Positions 8,001 to 9,241 of a stretch of DNA of 9,241 nucleotides are shown piece after piece. Position numbers and translations under genes: made by a program. Below the pieces are notes generated by a model. The model had not been told where the DNA came from and made no database searches. It saw only the letters and a list, made by a program, of their open reading frames with translations. Within the stretch, counting starts at the first letter, position 1. Every line of letters starts with the position of its first letter. The DNA lies in the NCBI GenBank assembly GCA_963601185.1, contig CAVCEE010000038.1, positions 1 through 9,241 on the forward strand, read 5' to 3'. The stretch is from Limisoma sp963601185. Lineage in GTDB: Bacteria > Bacteroidota > Bacteroidia > Bacteroidales > Muribaculaceae.

Positions 8001-8712
8001 CCGCGAAATGGCATACTCGCTCTATCTTGCAGGCTTCGACGTGAAGGACGTGCACATGACCGACCTTATGTCGGGACGCGAAACTCTGGAGGACGTTAAT
8101 ATGATTGTGTTCTGCGGCGGATTCTCCAACTCCGACGTTCTCGGCTCTGCCAAAGGCTGGGCTGGGGGTTTCGTCTGGAACGAGAAGGCAAAAACTGCGC
8201 TGCAACGTTTCTATGCCCGTCAGGACACTCTCAGCCTCGGCATCTGCAACGGTTGCCAGTTGATGATCGAACTCAACCTCATCAACCCTGAATTCAAGCA
8301 GAAAGCCACGATGGAGCACAACATCTCGCACAAATTTGAGTCGCAGTTCCTCGGTGTCAAGATTCCGGAAAACAACTCAGTGATGTTCGGTTCGCTCTCC
8401 GGCTCTAAACTCGGCATCTGGGTGGCTCACGGCGAAGGCAAGTTCAATCTGCCGGAAGGCGTGGAGAACTACAACGTAGTTGCGCAGTACGCCTACAACG
8501 CTTACCCTGCCAACCCTAACGGCTCACCGAAAGCCGTGGCAGGTATCGCCTCAGCCGACGGCCGTCACCTCGCAATGATGCCTCACTTGGAGCGCGCCAT
8601 CTTCCCTTGGCAATGTGGATTCTACCCCGAAAGCCGCAAACTCAAGGACGAGGTAACCCCTTGGATTGAAGCATTCGTAAACGCCCGCAAATGGATTGAA
8701 AACAAAAAGTAA
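5023..8712 (+). CDS. purL: Phosphoribosylformylglycinamidine synthase, large single-chain PurL
   Basis: Fourth step of de novo purine synthesis in the cytoplasm: FGAR + glutamine + ATP to FGAM + glutamate + ADP + Pi. The 1229-residue chain is the long form that fuses the PurS-like, synthetase and glutaminase parts, so separate purS and purQ are not needed. Landmarks: NSEHCRH (164-170) in the linker/active-site region; AETHNFPTTVEPF (246-258) and GAATGTGGEIRD (260-271) of the first ATP-binding half; ISIHDHGAGG (447-456); the second, pseudosymmetric half with IPTGKDSLSM and MHDVSAGG (824-831). The class I glutaminase domain (about 979-1225) has nucleophile Cys1075 in GICNGCQ and the His1188/Glu1190 pair in MPHLER. 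All catalytic residues are present. It is slightly shorter than the enterobacterial enzyme (about 1295). It is monocistronic by appearance, with its own promoter and a strong terminator. Confidence 0.99.
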   Translation: MISFFKNVSGSIIAVETDHKLENSEIEKFRWLFNDAALLDASTVEGKFVGPRREMITPWSTNAVEITQNMGLKGVARIEEFFPTKAKNPTFDKMLQRLYTNLGADIFEIIKQPDPIVYISDIEAYNEQEGLALSPEEVDYLKSLSTKLNRPLTDSEVFGFSQVNSEHCRHKIFNGVFIIDGQEKPSSLFKLIKKTSQENPNKLVSAYKDNVAFVEGPVIQQFAPKNPQGPDFFQIKDIETVISLKAETHNFPTTVEPFNGAATGTGGEIRDRLGGGKASLPIAGTAVYMTSYPRTQEGRKWETSAMAPRKWLYQTPEEILIKASNGASDFGNKFGQPLICGSVLTFEHNENGEEFAYDKVIMLAGGVGFAAKRDAIKGEPEPHESVVLMGGDNYRIGMGGGAVSSVNTGQYDNSIELNAVQRANPEMQKRVSNVIRALAEADTNPIISIHDHGAGGHLNALSELVEATGGHIDIDALPVGDPTLSSKEIIGNESQERMGMVVEKKDIEWIRTIAERERAPFYVVGETTGDHRFVFEQKDGVCPIDLAMDDMFGSSPKTYMTDSTVERSLKPASYKAADVASYVETVLQLEAVACKDWLTNKVDRSVTGKVARQQCQGEVQLPLSDCGVVALDYTGTKGIATSIGHAPQIALADSAQGSVASIAEALTNIVGAPLTDGLKGVSLSANWMWPCRNAGEDAALYKAVEACSDFACKLGINIPTGKDSLSMTQKYGKKKVMAPGTVIISAAGEVSDVKKVVSPVVQNKKSTLIYIDFSNSPLALGGSALAQSLNRIGDDVPRIASPDYFAKAFNAVQSIVNSGNAIAMHDVSAGGLITTLLEMTFANTKGGLKIDLDGFNEKDIVKVLFAENNAVVIQVENRKLKAVEAALEGVNHIALGSVCDERFVYVSNDGKDYLFAIDYLRDLWFKSSWLLDQKQSGKPCALKRYKNYSKQPIRYKLPKDFKGTLESYGLSGNRRTPSGIKAAIIREKGVNGDREMAYSLYLAGFDVKDVHMTDLMSGRETLEDVNMIVFCGGFSNSDVLGSAKGWAGGFVWNEKAKTALQRFYARQDTLSLGICNGCQLMIELNLINPEFKQKATMEHNISHKFESQFLGVKIPENNSVMFGSLSGSKLGIWVAHGEGKFNLPEGVENYNVVAQYAYNAYPANPNGSPKAVAGIASADGRHLAMMPHLERAIFPWQCGFYPESRKLKDEVTPWIEAFVNARKWIENKK

Positions 8713-8728
8713 ATCCCAACCATAAAAG

Positions 8729-8769
8729 AAAAACTGCACCGTAATGTCGCAATTACGGTGCAGTTTTTT
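8729..8769. terminator. Strong bidirectional terminator after purL
   Basis: A perfect 17-bp inverted repeat (8729-8745 with 8752-8768) encloses the 6-nt loop GTCGCA. The GC-rich core CTGCACCG/CGGTGCAG is flanked by A and T runs. On the plus strand the stem runs into six Ts (8764-8769), 16 nt after the purL stop. The A-run on the left gives five Ts on the other strand, so it may also stop minus-strand transcription entering from the right. Confidence 0.9.
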
Positions 8770-9030
8770 GTTCCATCCACATATAGAGCAACCAAGTGCA
8801 TTAAGCAGTGGCGAGTGTGCGCTGTAAAGGCGCGCTCCCCTCACTGATGAGAGCGTGTCAAAGCCAGCTACGCTGATGTGCGCCCCGATAGCGCACTCCC
8901 TCACTGATGAGAGTGTGTCATAGTCAGCAGCGCAGATGTACGCCCGACGGTGCGTTCAGCCCTCTCCGAGGATGGCGTGTCAAAGCCGGCAGTGTGGGTG
9001 AGCGCCCCGAAGGGGCTGCTGTATCGATAA

Positions 9031-9050
9031 CCCCAGACTTCAGTCTGGGG
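9031..9050. repeat. Palindrome, copy 1
   Basis: CCCCAGACT-TC-AGTCTGGGG is a 9-bp inverted repeat, in practice an 8-bp stem with a TTCA tetraloop. It is flanked by GATAA on the left and CAAAGA on the right. No T-run follows on either strand, so it is not a standard intrinsic terminator. Confidence 0.85.
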
Positions 9051-9214
9051 CAAAGAAGATAAGAAAGATAGCACCCCGTAGTGGGTGCCGCCAGCATCAG
9101 CCAAAGCACCGACCGTGTTGGCGTGCGCCCGACAGAGCGTTCTGTCCTCTCCGATGAGCGTGGGGCAAAGCCAGCTGCGTGGGTGTGCGCCCCGGAGGGG
9201 CTGCAGTATTGATA

Positions 9215-9234
9215 ACCCCAGACTTCAGTCTGGG
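9215..9234. repeat. Palindrome, copy 2
   Basis: Identical in sequence to the copy at 9031-9050, including flanking GATAA and CAAAGA, while surrounding array sequence has diverged. The identity over 26 bp in an otherwise 85 percent similar block suggests this is the most conserved part of the element. Confidence 0.85.
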
Positions 9235-9241
9235 GCAAAGA

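Larger units (their letters stand above)
8817..9241. repeat. Degenerate array of palindromic intergenic repeats
   Basis: The gene-free stretch after purL is built from related units starting near 8817, 8878, 8938, 9000, 9123 and 9185. The first three are about 61 bp apart. Units share GTGCGCCC-like starts and a core of the type GTGTCAAAGCCAGC. A 116-bp block at 8941-9056 recurs at 9126-9241 at an exact 185-bp offset with 99 of 116 positions identical by my count; the last 55 bp match at 52 of 55. Each unit contains short hairpins. The array runs off the right edge. Open frames within it read equivalent copies in different frames, so I regard them as non-coding. It resembles REP-type extragenic elements; the class is inference. 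Nothing was seen in 8770-8816. Confidence 0.85.

Noticed and set aside
8551..9238. Minus-strand open frames in the repeat region (8551-8904, 8901-9104, 8924-9238)
   Set aside because: They consist of repeat sequence, and equivalent copies are read in different frames (PQTEVWGY in one, CPRLKSGV in the other). The 185-bp offset is not a multiple of three, so no frame is conserved.
8817..9241. Possible CRISPR array
   Set aside because: Units are degenerate, there is no constant short repeat alternating with unique spacers of fixed length, and no cas gene is nearby.

Overview
The window looks like a housekeeping stretch of a Bacteroidota chromosome, most likely order Bacteroidales. Three things point there: several exact matches to the Bacteroidetes -7 promoter box (TAnnTTTG), one with a properly spaced -33 TTTG; A-rich leaders without Shine-Dalgarno motifs; and protein types typical of the group (a DUF4290 protein, an archaeal-type ProRS with a degraded zinc site, a long single-chain PurL). 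I cannot place it to genus.

Layout. At the left edge is the 5' part of a minus-strand tRNA-Gly(GCC) with its own well-formed promoter. Next on the minus strand, listed from high to low coordinate and so in transcription order, come tsaB (tRNA t6A modification), a DUF4290 gene, rimM (30S maturation), a small very acidic protein, an OmpA-type peptidoglycan-binding protein and proS (prolyl-tRNA synthetase). tsaB, DUF4290 and rimM are tightly packed and look like one operon. The acidic protein and the OmpA-type protein form a second pair with a 3-nt gap. proS has its own promoter candidate and a terminator hairpin. Divergent from tsaB, on the plus strand, is purL (FGAM synthase, purine biosynthesis), which ends at a strong bidirectional terminator.

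Right of purL, about 470 bp hold no credible gene. They contain a degenerate array of palindromic repeats: a unit of about 61 bp at least three times in a row, and a larger 116-bp block present twice at an exact 185-bp offset. Two base pairs in the predicted hairpins differ between copies by compensatory changes, so the array looks selected (or recently spread) as structure and not as coding sequence.

Functionally the genes serve translation (tRNA-Gly, ProRS, TsaB, RimM), envelope integrity (OmpA-type protein) and purine synthesis (PurL). I found no defence system, transposase or phage gene. The best leads are the repeat array with covarying hairpins, the apparent absence of murA between DUF4290 and rimM, the mutually exclusive hairpins downstream of proS, and the unrecognised acidic protein coupled to the OmpA-type gene.
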